In this document: one piece after another, positions 7,867-17,580 of the stretch
How the letters are laid out: each line of letters starts with the position of its first letter
Numbering within the stretch: position 1 is the stretch's first letter
Source: Bradyrhizobium sp. JYMT SZCCT0428
Lineage (GTDB): Bacteria; Pseudomonadota; Alphaproteobacteria; Rhizobiales; Xanthobacteraceae
Assembly (NCBI RefSeq): GCF_018131075.1
Contig: NZ_JAFCLS010000049.1
Coordinates: 1 to 64,000 of the forward strand
Reading direction: 5' to 3'
DNA: 64,000 bases
Notes under the pieces: model-generated
The model's database searches: none
What the model was told of the DNA's origin: nothing
What the model saw: the letters and a program-made list of their open reading frames with translations, nothing else
Program-made: the position numbers and the translations under genes

Positions 7867-8855
7867 ATCTCAATCCCCATGCACTTCGCTGAAGCGGCCC
7901 CTCCGGCAGGAGCACCCATCAACCTGGGAAAACTGTAGCGGCATTTAGTCGCGAAGGCTGTATCCGAAGTACAACACCCGGGCTCTAAGTGACCGCGCCC
8001 TAAGTTTATGGTTCGTTTACCTTTTTGGGCGCGGTGGTCCAACCACTAGTCAAGTTACTAAGCGCGCCCTGCTGATCTGGCGCACAATGTGCTGGCCATT
8101 CCTCATCGTGAACTTGAACGCCATCAAGTCGGCAGCATAATCGACCGACTAACGGTAGTATTTAGAGGCGCGGATAGGACGGTCATCCGGCAAGCCGAGA
8201 GCACCAGCGGTTTCCGCGCACACATTGGTGCGTCGCAGGCGCAACGATGGTTCAAGAGGTAGGACGGTGCCCGCGGCATTGAAACTGTCTCTCCTGCTTT
8301 AAAACCGATGCTTCGACCAATCCGTTTACGATACGTCGTGCTGCAACTTAAAATATTTCCGCACAAACTAAGGCTTCAATCGCGTCTAGTCCGGCCGCAA
8401 GTTCACACGGTGACGAGATAGTCCTAATCGTTATCACGCACCAATCGGGCAAGCGCGTTGATATAGGCGGAGGCGTCATTAGCTTCTTTTTTCGGACCGC
8501 CATGTCGGAAGTTGCCATACCAGTCACAGCCGGCGAAACGGCAGGGCAATCCGGTCCGTTTCGATTTGGCACCACATCTTGGGGCCGCATTGCATCGGTG
8601 CAATGGGGTTGTCGCTCATTTCGGTTTAGTCCCCCTCCCGTCCTGAACCGGCTCAGGCTCGGCCTTCTGGTCATAAACGTAGACTGGCGTCCGGAGTTGC
8701 CTGACGCCCTGAGCTGCTAAGTAACCAGGTCCGTAGAATTACTGGCGTTGGCTGTTCGCTTCGTGGTGGAGATCCGGAAATCTCGCAGCGCACCATCGAT
8801 ATTTCGATTTTATTATCGCACCAAGATTCGGGGAAACATCCAAAGGAGACTCATT
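7867..8855. other. Long stretch without a supported gene
   Basis: Both strands hold only short open frames with no recognisable domain, good ribosome site or consistent codon use. The left 150 bp should contain the promoter of the outer-membrane protein gene. Confidence 0.3.
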
Positions 8856-8987
8856 ATGGTCATCGCGATCGTCGTGACCTGTGTGTGGGTTGCCATTAAT
8901 GTGGCGTTGGTCGGTCTGAGGCTGTGGGTTGTGAACGGCCTTGCTGTTGCGGACACTGTGCCGCCGCGGCTGTCGCAGACGAACTGA
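8856..8987 (+). CDS. Tiny membrane protein (43 aa)
   Basis: ATG 8856 is preceded by a strong AAGGAG (8843-8848). The N-terminal 25 residues form one hydrophobic helix (VIAIVVTCVWVAINVALVGL) followed by RLW and a polar, probably disordered tail. The ribosome site is the best among the small ORFs here. The family is unknown, but similar one-helix proteins recur in Bradyrhizobium. It precedes the truncated FkbM copy by about 100 bp. Confidence 0.55.
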   Translation: MVIAIVVTCVWVAINVALVGLRLWVVNGLAVADTVPPRLSQTN

Positions 8988-9088
8988 GGCCGACTTGGCG
9001 CTCTAGATAGGTTTCCAGCGCTTGGGAGAGCTCAGCGAGATGCAAGGATATTCTCTGTTTCGGTCTTGATCATATTGACGGCTCGCTA

Positions 9089-9651
9089 CGCGCTATCGCT
9101 ATAGAGCCTTCCTCCTCCAACTACGCTTACTTACGCCGGAACGCCGCCCTAAACGGCGACCGTTTCGAGACAATCAAAAGCGCGATCGGTGAGAAATCAG
9201 GAACTGCCTACCTTTCAGGCCGCAAGCACGCATCGATGTCGATCGCCGACCATGTGGAAGGCGGCGAGGCAGTCCCGATGGTATCACTGGACGATCTGGT
9301 GGACCGAATGGATCTGTCCACAAAGCGCCTCGTGTTAAAGCTCGATGTTGAGGGCCTCGAAATCGGTGCCATGATCGGAGGGGCGGGTTTGCTCAAGACC
9401 GATTGCGTGGTGATCTGCGAGGACCATGGTAACGATCCCTCCACACGGTTTCCGCGCACATTCTGAACCACACCGACTTGCAACTGTTCTGCTACGATCC
9501 CGATGCAGGACGCTATATCCACCTGACGAACACATCGCCACTCGACCGCATCAAGAAGGCCGTCAACCGCGGCTATAATGTGCTTGCGACGTCGAGCTCC
9601 TTCTGGAAAGCTCGCTTCCTCGACATGAGCGGATCGCCGATTACGACATAG
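9089..9651 (+). pseudogene. 5'-truncated, frameshifted copy of the FkbM methyltransferase
   Basis: Bases 9089-9651 align with 4304 to about 4850 of the intact FkbM gene at high identity (for example AIAIEPSSSNYAYLRRNA and MDLSTKRLVLKLDVEG). The first ~135 codons, including SAM motif I, are absent. One base is missing near 9437 (GATCCCTCC against GATCCGCTCC in the intact gene), so the frame breaks after NDP and the tail (CYDPDAGRYIHL, YNVLATSS) lies in another frame. It cannot make a working enzyme. It is a segmental duplication, or the remains of a paralog pair, about 4.8 kb from its intact partner. Confidence 0.85.
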
Positions 9652-9659
9652 ACACCATC

Positions 9660-9945
9660 TTACCGCGACCCGGCGACCGAGCGAAGGACCAGGCGAAGAG
9701 ACTCTGCCCCGGCCGAAGTAAACTTTACGTAGGTGCCGGGTTCGTGTTTCCAGAGCCAGCCGCGCTTAATCGCAAGGCGAGGCCCGCGCCGTATTCAGCC
9801 GGGCTGCCGCCATGGGTACAGGAACGGTCCGTTGATCTTCTTCGATGTGGACGCGGCCGTCCTGGATTGGCTCGATCGTGATGAAGATCTTCAAGAGCTT
9901 GCGCCCGGCGGCTTCAGGGTCGGCATTGGGGCGGTTGTTTCATGC
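9660..9945 (-). pseudogene. Decayed conserved hypothetical gene
   Basis: On the minus strand three frames together spell one protein: NADPEAAGRKLLKIFITIEP with IQDGRVHIE, then KINGPFLYPW, then IKRGWLWKHEPGTYVKFTSA ending at TAA 9660-9662. Two or three indels around 9790-9850 separate the pieces. The pattern (IEPIQDGRVHIEKINGPFLY and RGWLWKHE-GTYVKFT) matches a small hypothetical protein I recall as frequent in Bradyrhizobium. No function is known. Confidence 0.5.
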
Positions 9946-10271
9946 GGTGGTCTGTTATCTTCTTCAGTCAGGTGCGCGGCGTAGACGGGAAACCAAGACC
10001 GGGTGGTGTCATGTTGTGTGACCTAGTCGCGCTGGTAATCGCGACCGTAGCCGAATGACGAGTTTCACTATGGAGCGAACCAGACGCGCATCGAGAATGG
10101 GTGAATGAAAAATGCCGAAATAACTATTGCGGTCTGTTTTCGCGGATTCTCCGCTCATATTGGCGAACGGACATCCTCCTGGCTGGATCAGGTTGTTCGA
10201 TATTGCCTTTGGTGCATTTTCCTCCAGTGGCAGCAACGGCGCGGACTCTTAAGGCAGGCGATCTGAGATGA

Positions 10272-10505
10272 TCAATCAACGGAAACGATCCGCCTTCGGA
10301 CGTTTAGCTCTGCATCGTCGACGCCGAGGTTGACGGAAAAATGCACTCCCTGCGTCAGCGGGATCGGCGGGCCGTCCGCGTCGAAATAACTGGTCTGGAC
10401 GTCGGCGATGGAAACCGGCGAAAAGCCGGGTGAGAAAATGGTTTCTGCCCCGGTATAGGTCCGCTCGGCGTAACAGGCTTCAGTTGCAACCGTCATGCCA
10501 GGCAA
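10272..10505 (-). CDS. Fragment of a phage tail-fibre-like protein
   Basis: 77 codons. The segment AERTYTGAETIFSPGFSPVS followed by VQTSYFDADGPPIPLTQGVH and FSVNLG has the layout of the N-terminal strand-rich segment of phage tail fibre or tail-spike proteins (YTG, then a 'x-V-x-Y-x-D-ADG-x-x-x-L' turn). The protein stops after 77 residues, far short of a full fibre. No other phage gene is nearby, so it is probably a remnant. It could also be an unrelated small protein; the match is by eye. Confidence 0.35.
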   Translation of the reverse strand: MPGMTVATEACYAERTYTGAETIFSPGFSPVSIADVQTSYFDADGPPIPLTQGVHFSVNLGVDDAELNVRRRIVSVD

Positions 10506-10637
10506 GGTAGGCGGGGTGCCATCAACCGCTTCCAGACGCGCCGGCCCGAGCGAGCGATGGGGCTGTTAAACCTAATCCATTAGGTTAATTTCGAACCGTA
10601 ATTGCGGTCTGGAGCGCCTCCTTTATGGAGAGAGCCG

Positions 10638-10889
10638 TTGCAGGAAGTTCTAAGTCTCGTTGCTTTACTCGGGGCGGCCTATGCCGCCGGTTACGGTACC
10701 CGGGAATACATTTCCCGGCGACGCCGAGCGGGAGCGCGCGTCTGGAGGAATTTCATCGAGCCGAATAAACCGCCTCCCGGGAACGCGAACGACGCCCTTT
10801 CCCCTACTGAAATGATGCATGGCAGCGATCTCGGGCAGATGCTAAATCGTTGGGAAGAGCGAGCTAAGGCACGGCGAACACCTCGCTGA
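10638..10889 (+). CDS. Small membrane-anchored hypothetical protein
   Basis: 83 residues from TTG 10638, chosen because GGAGAG (10628-10633) sits about 5 bases upstream; the open frame extends back to 10602. Residues 2-18 are hydrophobic (EVLSLVALLGAAYAAGYG), followed by the basic stretch REYISRRRRAGARVWR and a polar tail with MMHGSDLGQMLNRWEERAK. The topology is N-out/C-in by the positive-inside rule. It is likely real, of unknown function. Confidence 0.55.
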   Translation: MQEVLSLVALLGAAYAAGYGTREYISRRRRAGARVWRNFIEPNKPPPGNANDALSPTEMMHGSDLGQMLNRWEERAKARRTPR

Positions 10890-12347
10890 AGCCGTTAGCC
10901 CCCGCTGAAACGCCAAGCGCGACCCTGGGATAGCGCCGCGCGTGATGCACTTTTTACGGCTCTAACGCGGGGGGTCGAGCTGGCGTGGAAACGGTCGGAT
11001 TCGATCTATTCCGATTTGCCAGTGGTCATGGCGCTGATGTGGTTCCGGACGCCGTTGGCCGGAGATTGCCCGGGCGGTTCAGTTGACGGAACCGCAGCTA
11101 AAGGAATTCTTCGGACCTGCGATCTTCAAGTTCGTCCATGAATTTTATGGGCGGCCGCAACAGAAGGGGGCGCGCCTCGTCGAAAACCCACATGACATGC
11201 AGGGGGGCCGAGTGATGATTCTTGAGCTGAGTTTAAAACGTCCGATCGGCGAGGGTAAGGCAAATTCGTTGAGCCTTGTTCGCGGCAAGATGGAAGCCGC
11301 GGCGGGATCTACGACGCCATCCATTTCACAATCGACTCTGCGGCTGGTGACCTCGAGGAGTCGTTTGCGATTTTTGCCATGCTGCGCCCAACCTTCTCCG
11401 GTTGCGGCGAGGAATTCATGCTATTCGGGTGCTCTGCTCATTTTCATTGCCGCCGGACTGAGAAAGGCGAAGGCGGGGACTGAATTTCTGATTCGTTCCG
11501 ACAAGCCGTGGTCGCGACCAGCTACCGGAACGAGTTATCTCCGAGGTATTGCAAAGACAGGCTGACGAATTGGCAAAAATAGACCACCGTGTGGTCGATC
11601 TATTTGTAGATCGCGCCGGCATCGCGCAAGACTTTTTCGAGAGTGAGATAGCGACGGAAGATACGTTAGGAAGCGGTGCTGCAATTCAAACTGGGAATCG
11701 TTCATGAATTCGCAGGTCTCACGCCACTTGCGATCCCGGCTGGCCTGACAGCGGACGGTGAAGGAAACTAGGAACCTGTTTCTGCCATCCCACATGACGT
11801 CGGCGAATTGCTATGAGGCCGAGCGCCGCACTACGTTTAACGGTCGTCGCGAGTTAACGCAGTCCGACCGGCGGGTAACGCGACCATTGTGGAAAGCTGC
11901 CTTAGTGGTGTCCGCTACCTCTTGCACATCGAACCAACCCAAATTCGATTCCTTGCTTTCTCGTTTCAGAACGATGTGACTTGTGCCATCGCGGGCAAAA
12001 ATGAAAGTGGCCAAAAGGGTGGGCAAGAACAATTCAACTATAGCTGGGGTAAAAATACTTTTTGAAGTGTGACGAAAAGGTGATCCTTCAGGTTTTGAAC
12101 CGATCGATACGATCGCGCGTTCGCGCTCTTGCCAGCCACGAGACTTTATCGGAAGATTCTCCGGGACAGTCCAGCGGCCCTCTAACCACCCGTTACTCCG
12201 CGTAACCGTCCCAGTTGCCTTGTAGTGCCTGATTTCGAGCCCCAGCATTAAAGTCAACGTAATGCCGTGAAGATGACCCAGCGGCTCCCGGCCATGACCG
12301 CACGCTCCGGCTGCATTCGCTCTGCGCGCGCAGATACGAAGCGTCCG
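10890..12347. other. Long stretch without a supported gene
   Basis: Open frames exist (11083-11565 plus strand, 11811-12257 minus strand), but none shows a domain, a ribosome site or a recognisable composition. The first begins MTEPQLKEFFGPAIFKFVHE and then turns Arg/Ser/Ala-rich, which suggests a real N-terminal scrap that loses frame. I treat the stretch as decayed DNA. Confidence 0.3.
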
Positions 12348-12428
12348 CTATGGCGCCGTGCCCAAAGCGATCCAAATCGCAACAGCAATGCACCAGACAA
12401 TAGCCGCGTATGGCAGAGCAATACGCAT
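12348..12428 (-). CDS. Tiny membrane peptide (26 aa)
   Basis: Minus-strand ORF from ATG 12428 to TAG 12348-12350. GGAGG lies 5 bases before the ATG, a near-ideal ribosome site. The peptide is almost entirely one hydrophobic helix (LPYAAIVWCIAVAIWIALG) with one Arg at position 2. It is too short for coding statistics. Function unknown. Confidence 0.4.
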   Translation of the reverse strand: MRIALPYAAIVWCIAVAIWIALGTAP

Positions 12429-12725
12429 TTTGCCTCCGCTCGAAAACACACGAAACCAACGGGCGAACAATAACGCTCGTTCGTCGCCCTGATTGAGGCC
12501 TTCGATGACCGCGCGCCGGCCGGCACACAGCCCGCGTTGATCAAGAGGTGCACGAATCGCACCTAGACTGTCGCCAGACGAAGCGCCAGGTCTACCACCC
12601 AATGGGGGTACCCCTTAAAAAACCGCTTCTGCGCCAAGGAAGTGTTCCGGTTGCGCCGCATCCAGCCGAATATCGTCATGTGTTAGATAGCTCGGCACTG
12701 AGCCGATTGCAGCCTGGACTGTCCA

Positions 12726-12959
12726 ATGAAGTCCAATCTACCGGTTGGCGTTCGCGTTCGAATGAGCGCTCTTGGTGCGTCACGCTGCGCGCGCCTTGCC
12801 AACAAGACCGGCACGATTGTCGGAGGGAGCGTCTACGTTAATAGCGTCAGCGTCTTGTTCGATGGAAATAAGTCGCCGACCACCATTCATCGCGAATACG
12901 TTGAAGTAGTGCCACCAGCCCTGGACACAGCACGAGACAGCCTGGCAAAGCGGCACTGA
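12726..12959 (+). CDS. Small KOW-like hypothetical protein
   Basis: 77 residues. The core reads LPVGVRVRMSALGASRCARL, NKTGTIVGGS and VSVLFDGNKSPTTIHREYVE: a small beta barrel with a G-R-V-x-M start and a GTIVGxS turn, like a KOW/SH3-type fold. I associate this layout with a conserved small protein of Bradyrhizobium. No partner or function is evident. Up to 20 residues at the C-terminus are charged. Confidence 0.55.
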   Translation: MKSNLPVGVRVRMSALGASRCARLANKTGTIVGGSVYVNSVSVLFDGNKSPTTIHREYVEVVPPALDTARDSLAKRH

Positions 12960-13160
12960 AAGCCAGAGTTTTGTCTCACCCGATTGGGTTAGAGCGCGCC
13001 ATCAACACCTATGAGGCTATCGTCTCATGCAAAAATGGCCGAGCGTGCGGACGACATGTTCAATCCAGCATCGACGTCGCCGATGACTTGGTACTTCCAG
13101 GTTGCTTTTACTGATTGAGACCGGCGCGGGGTTTTCGCTCAGCCTGTCCTCACCTTCCGC

Positions 13161-13841
13161 TCAATCGGACGAGATGGGCAGCGCCGGCTTGTCTTCAGGG
13201 GATCCCGCGCGATCGCTCTGCGAAATCGCGAGCGCCGCAAGCACCGTCCGGTTACTGATTTCGAGCTTCTGAAAAATGTGATGAAGATGCACCTTGATGG
13301 TGCCGTCCGTAATACTCAGCCGTCGACCAATTTCCTTGTTCGACAATCCTTCGGACACCAGGCGCATGATCTGGCGCTCACGGTCCGTCAGCGTTGTCAG
13401 CGCACTCTCGGCGATCGCGCTTTGCTCCCGAGTTATTGTTTGTTCAGGGGAAAGCAGCGGCAACAGCCGCTGACCTGTCGCAACCTCGCGCAAGGCCTGC
13501 ATCAGAGCTTCAGAGTCCGTATCCTTAGAAATGACGCTGTAGCCGTCGGCCGCAGCTGCCATGACCAGTTCGCAGTCCTCATCAGTTGCGGTGAAAAAGA
13601 CCAGTCGCGTGGCAAGATTCTCAGAATTGATGAGGGAGAGAATTTCCGATTCGGTCACGCCAGGAATTGAAACGCCGAGAATTGCGATGTCCGGCCCGAA
13701 CTTCCGCAGCGCCTCGATGCAACTTGCACCATCACTGCAACTCGCAACAATGTTGAAGTCGCCGTCGGCGCCAAGCAGACGGCTCAACCCCTGCAGAACG
13801 ATCGGATGCCGGTCTGCGATCACTACGTTGGTACAACGCAT
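13161..13841 (-). CDS. LuxR/NarL-type regulator with degenerate receiver domain
   Basis: 226 residues. Receiver domain at about 4-118 (NVVIADRHPIVLQGLSRLL, VFFTATDEDCELVMAAAADG, ISKDTDSEAL); LuxR HTH at about 148-205 (LTDRERQIMRLVSEGLSNKE, then TIKVHLHHIFQKL). The canonical phosphoacceptor Asp (LD-V-x-MPG) is Gly here: AILGVSIPG. The acidic pair at the N-terminus (AD) and the Lys (SKD) remain. Phosphorylation in the usual way should be impossible, so it may act constitutively or sense a ligand or partner. It is transcribed away from galE and sits back to back with a second LuxR regulator, next to the exopolysaccharide genes it may control. Confidence 0.85.
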   Translation of the reverse strand: MRCTNVVIADRHPIVLQGLSRLLGADGDFNIVASCSDGASCIEALRKFGPDIAILGVSIPGVTESEILSLINSENLATRLVFFTATDEDCELVMAAAADGYSVISKDTDSEALMQALREVATGQRLLPLLSPEQTITREQSAIAESALTTLTDRERQIMRLVSEGLSNKEIGRRLSITDGTIKVHLHHIFQKLEISNRTVLAALAISQSDRAGSPEDKPALPISSD

Positions 13842-14502
13842 CGGGCGGTCCTCAGCCTATCCCCCCAATAACTTAAACCCCACTCGCCCCTGCCTGTTTC
13901 ATTGCTAACCTAAACGAGTTCGAGACAAATTTCCAACAATGCAACGCATTCGATACCGCAACGCAAAACGAGGTTAACCCGCGTCCTGTCGCCCCGTCTG
14001 TGTCTCAAAAGATGTAACCCCTTCGCGGTGCTTCCGTAGAAGTACGGATTTTCGAGTGACGCGTTACTTCGCTTTCGCATTTCATCATTTGAAGCTTTCG
14101 CGCCAGTGCATCTGTACCTGGCGACACCGTCAGCAGCGCAAAAGCTCCACAACGCTTGATCAGCGTGGCGCTATCAACTCGCTCAGAGAATGCGGAAGAG
14201 GGGGGCGTTAGCCATTAGGAACGACATCCATCTGCCCGAGCGGGCACTATAACCAAAGGTATATAGGGATACGGAGAATTCGAATCTAACATTCGTAAAG
14301 ACTTTACTAACGCGGATCCCCCGAAACCTGCCAAGCCGCTACTCTGCGAACGTAGGAAAACAAGCATCACAGATTCGGGGCCTTTCAAATCTGCCAATAA
14401 AAAACCCCTTTGAACGAAGGAGCAAGACGACTGGAGAAGAAGACCGACTGAGTACAAAGCCAATCATTTAGTTCAAACAATTGCGTTTGGCGGGAGAGTA
14501 AA
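13842..14502. other. Divergent intergenic region between two LuxR-type genes
   Basis: 661 bp with no supported gene. It must hold the promoters of both divergent regulators. It contains TAACCCCTTCG at 14015-14025; the identical 11-mer occurs in reverse orientation at 22081-22091 just ahead of the flippase gene, so it is a candidate shared operator. Confidence 0.4.
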
Positions 14503-15399
14503 ATGCGGAGGCAAAAATCTTTTACAACGGTTCTCGTTGGCAGAAGCATCTTAGTTAGGGAAGGAATTGCCAGAATCCTACGCGCAGCAAATTGTCGCAC
14601 ATCAGCCTCGGTATCGTGCGCTGATGATTTGCCGCCCGGCAAACTCCAACCACACCAATTGCTATTTCTCATTGTCCACACCGGTGACGATTTCAGCGTC
14701 GCCCTCGAACAGATCGAAATTTTGCGACAGAGGTATCCGGGCGGCCGCTTTGCAATCGTGGCCGATCACTATCGGCTGGATGAACTGGTTTCGGCATTTC
14801 GGGCCGGCGCCAATGGCTTTTTCGTCGACGTAATGAGGTGTGACGTATTCATCAAATCCGTCGAGTTGGTGATGATGGGTGAAACATTTTTTCCGCCGGC
14901 ATTCCTGTCATTGTTCCTCGATTCCAAAGGCAGCCATCTGCCTGAGGTGGCGCCGAGCGACGACAGCAGTGAGGCAATCGTTGTCACAAGCGAGGATGCG
15001 ATCGCGCCACAGCTTTCACCTCGGGAGAAGTCGATTCTGCGCGGCCTGATCGAAGGCGAGTCCAACAAGTCGATAGCGCGAAAAATCGACATCGCCGAGG
15101 CGACCGTGAAGGTCCACGTCAAGGCAATCCTGCGCAAGATCCGGGTCCAGAACCGCACACAAGCGGCGATCTGGGGGATGAACAATCGGGCAAGCAGCTT
15201 TCAGCCCTCAATCTCAAATGTGAGCGAGCGACACCCGAGCCCTATCGCGGCAATCTCCGAGATCAAGCAAATCGGGGGTCCGGCGCCAGTGGAAGTGCTT
15301 AACCACGAGACAAGTCATGCCGAGGTAGCGCGTTACGACGGCCTGATCCGCAAGGACATCAACCCAAGGTCTCTTGGCGCAGCGCGGTTAGCTAAGTAA
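14503..15399 (+). CDS. LuxR-type regulator with pseudo-receiver and C-terminal extension
   Basis: 298 residues; RBS GGGAGAG 5 bases before ATG. Residues about 8-125 have a receiver-like fold (FTTVLVGRSILVREGIARIL, FAIVADHYRLDELVSAFRAG, ANGFFVDV). The phosphoacceptor site reads LFLIVHTGDD with no Asp at the usual place, and the N-terminal acidic pair is replaced (VGRS). The LuxR HTH spans about 172-228 (LSPREKSILRGLIEGESNKS, ATVKVHVKAILRKI). About 70 further residues, probably disordered, follow the HTH. It likely binds DNA without classical phosphorylation. It may control the adjacent exopolysaccharide cluster. Confidence 0.85.
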   Translation: MRRQKSFTTVLVGRSILVREGIARILRAANCRTSASVSCADDLPPGKLQPHQLLFLIVHTGDDFSVALEQIEILRQRYPGGRFAIVADHYRLDELVSAFRAGANGFFVDVMRCDVFIKSVELVMMGETFFPPAFLSLFLDSKGSHLPEVAPSDDSSEAIVVTSEDAIAPQLSPREKSILRGLIEGESNKSIARKIDIAEATVKVHVKAILRKIRVQNRTQAAIWGMNNRASSFQPSISNVSERHPSPIAAISEIKQIGGPAPVEVLNHETSHAEVARYDGLIRKDINPRSLGAARLAK

Positions 15400-15405
15400 C
15401 AGGCG

Positions 15406-15441
15406 ATCGCGGCGGGATTTGAAAGTCAGTCCCGCCGCGAT
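15406..15441 (+). terminator. Hairpin after the second LuxR gene
   Basis: Perfect 12-bp inverted repeat (ATCGCGGCGGGA / TCCCGCCGCGAT) with a 12-base loop, 7 bp after the regulator's stop codon. The tail is only TTTGC, so it could be a weak intrinsic terminator or a processing/stability hairpin. Confidence 0.6.
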
Positions 15442-15983
15442 TTGCATGCGTAGCGTATGCAAAACGAAGCGTGCCGCCACGGCGTCTTCGCGTTGCGCGA
15501 TCCGGCTGCCGACATTGAGCCAGAATGACGCGCGACGGTTGCGGCGAAATCGAGCGGTCGCTGCAGGCGGCCGAAGCTGGTGGCTGAGCTCGATCTGCAC
15601 GAACCCTACACTGTCACACGGACGCATCGGTACCGAGACGCTGCAGAAGGCGATCCGGGCCCGGAGCCATCGGGCTTGGCTGGCCCAGGGAAGCCTCGCG
15701 AGAAGCGGACGGCATCCGCCGCTCAGCGGCCTAGCTGGGGCTCAGGGACGCGCGCATCGCCTGGCGATGGTGAGCTGGTATGTGATCGAGCGCGCCTGCT
15801 TCTTGGTCTCGGCGGTGGTCGGATCGTCGATGATGCGTTGGGATCATGCTGGCTGGAGCTGCGACCGTTCCATCAGACGATCCCTGAAGTTATCGTAACG
15901 GCACAATCGGCATCGGTGTGCGGCAGTGCCGTCACAGTGCGGCCAGGTGTCAGGATGGTGGCGGTGCGTGCCTGCGTTGGGTC
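15442..15983. other. Stretch without a supported gene
   Basis: Several overlapping frames are open on both strands, but all are Arg/Ala/Gly-rich, mutually shadowing and carry no domain I can name. Possible decayed coding DNA. Confidence 0.3.
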
Positions 15984-16193
15984 CTAGTGCGCGAGGGCGC
16001 CTCGTCGCCGCTTGGATCGGTCCGGCGGATTCTCGAATTTGAACTGCGCGACCTGCCGCCAAAGCTGCACCTCGTGCGCGTTCCCCAAATGCTTGGCTCG
16101 CTCTTTCGCTGCATCGTCGTCAGCGCAGTCAAAGTTAACCACGCCCACCAACCGGCCCTGTTCATCCGAAACGTAGACACGATAATGCGGCAT
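15984..16193 (-). CDS. Small conserved hypothetical protein
   Basis: 69 residues; AGGGA 7 bases before the ATG at 16193. The sequence starts MPHYRVYVSDEQGRLVGVVN, then FDCADDDAAKERAKHLG and VQLWRQVAQF. This is the layout of a short alpha/beta protein of the same general type as DUF6894 proteins in this order (Y-R-V-Y ... D-D-x-A-A-x-E). It lies just beyond galE and is read in the same direction. Function unknown. Confidence 0.6.
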   Translation of the reverse strand: MPHYRVYVSDEQGRLVGVVNFDCADDDAAKERAKHLGNAHEVQLWRQVAQFKFENPPDRSKRRRGALAH

Positions 16194-16344
16194 CGTTTGT
16201 CCCTATCGTCACCGTTTTATCTGCAAGTTGCGCCGCCAGGCATGGAGATTTTGGGTCTTGACGGGCTACCTCTGATGGGCGGCGTGCTCGCTGCCGCAAC
16301 TCGTCCTCAAGCCCGCTCATGCGGTCGGACAGTTCGGTGCTTGC

Positions 16345-17415
16345 TCACCCCCTTGGAGCGGACGCTCGGGCGGTGAGGTCGCTGGACCGCTCCTGGACCT
16401 TAAGCTCGATACCACGATAGCCGTTGGGGTTCTGCAATTGCCAACGCCAATGGTCCGCGCACATTTGCTCCAACGATCGCGCCGATTTCCAACCCAGCTC
16501 CTCCTTCGCAAACGTGGGGTCGGCATAACAGATGGCGACATCCCCTGCCCGGCGCGCTCCAATTTCATACCGGATAGACCTGCCACTCACCGCCTCAAAT
16601 GTTCGAATGACTTCCAGAACGCTGCTGCCGCTGCCCGTTCCAAGATTGACCGTGAGCACCCCGGGCCGTTGCAGGTGGCGCAGGGCGCTGAGGTGACCGG
16701 ATGCAAGATCGACGACATGGATGAAGTCGCGGATACCGGTGCCATCCGGCGTGTCATAGTCGTTGCCCCAAACGAATAGCTTTTCTCGCCTTCCAATCGC
16801 CACTTGCGCCACAAACGGCAACAGGTTGCCCGGAACACCCAGCGGGTCTTCACCGATGAGTCCGCTTTCGTGCGCGCCAACCGGATTGAAGTACCGCAGA
16901 ATACCGATTCGCCACTCGTCGTCGGAGCTGTAAAGATCCCTCAGCATTTCCTCGATAAAGAACTTGGTGCGGCCGTACGGATTTGTCGGTCCTAGCGGAT
17001 GCTTCTCGTCGAGCGGCAGATAGCTGGGTACGCCGTAAACAGTTGCGGACGAACTGAAGACCAGCGACTTCACGTTTGCCCGCTTCATGGCCGACACGAG
17101 CCGCATCGTTCCCAAGACGTTATTATCGTAATACGTCATGGGTCGAACGTTGGAATCGCCCACGGCCTTCAGCCCCGCAAGGTGAATAACCGCAGTCACC
17201 CCGCAGGAACGAAGTATTTCGTAGATGGCCTCTTCATTCCGGATGTCAGCGTGCCGGAAGACGAGCGACCGCCGGCAGATGGATTGCACCCGTTGGAGAG
17301 AGGCTTTGTTGCTGTTGGAGAGATTGTCGACGACGACGACGTCGAGCCCGGCCTCCATCAAGGCGATACAAACGTGAGACCCTATGTAGCCAGCGCCGCC
17401 TGTCAACAAGATCAT
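16345..17415 (-). CDS. galE: UDP-glucose 4-epimerase
   Basis: 356 residues from ATG 17415 (GGAAAG 8 bases upstream; the GTG at 17424 has no spacing). Extended SDR: NAD-binding LLTGGAGYIGSHVCIALMEA, VVVDNLSNSN, the HADIRNEEAI acidic contact, HLAGLKAVGDSN, the catalytic SSSATVYG and YGRTKFFIEEML (Tyr and Lys of YxxxK), then IGILRYFNPVGAHESGLIGE. It interconverts UDP-glucose and UDP-galactose in the cytoplasm and so supplies galactosyl units. About 20 extra residues at the C-terminus are unusual. The gene runs in the same direction as the ExoF-like gene and flanks the polysaccharide cluster, so it likely supplies its precursors. Confidence 0.93.
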   Translation of the reverse strand: MILLTGGAGYIGSHVCIALMEAGLDVVVVDNLSNSNKASLQRVQSICRRSLVFRHADIRNEEAIYEILRSCGVTAVIHLAGLKAVGDSNVRPMTYYDNNVLGTMRLVSAMKRANVKSLVFSSSATVYGVPSYLPLDEKHPLGPTNPYGRTKFFIEEMLRDLYSSDDEWRIGILRYFNPVGAHESGLIGEDPLGVPGNLLPFVAQVAIGRREKLFVWGNDYDTPDGTGIRDFIHVVDLASGHLSALRHLQRPGVLTVNLGTGSGSSVLEVIRTFEAVSGRSIRYEIGARRAGDVAICYADPTFAKEELGWKSARSLEQMCADHWRWQLQNPNGYRGIELKVQERSSDLTARASAPRG

Positions 17416-17580
17416 TTCGGGCACTTTCCGTATTCGTCCAACCGGCTTCCGTGCAATGCCTGCCTAGGCGCCGGCTACGCTCTCCAGACTCGGACCGCGA
17501 TAAATGTTTCTGCGAGAAAGTTTCGGCAGCCGCGCCAAGGCGTGTCGTGACATAGACGAACGCCGTTGCGGCAACCCTCG

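Noticed and set aside
11083..11565. 160-codon plus-strand ORF
   Set aside because: The first ~50 codons look protein-like, then composition turns Arg/Ser/Ala-rich as in a frame-lost sequence. No family.
11811..12257. 148-codon minus-strand ORF
   Set aside because: No motif, no ribosome site, AT/GC third-position pattern not clearly coding.
15419..15987. Overlapping plus-strand ORFs between the LuxR and small hypothetical genes
   Set aside because: Mutually overlapping, Arg-rich, no recognisable domain; could be a decayed transposase but I cannot show it.
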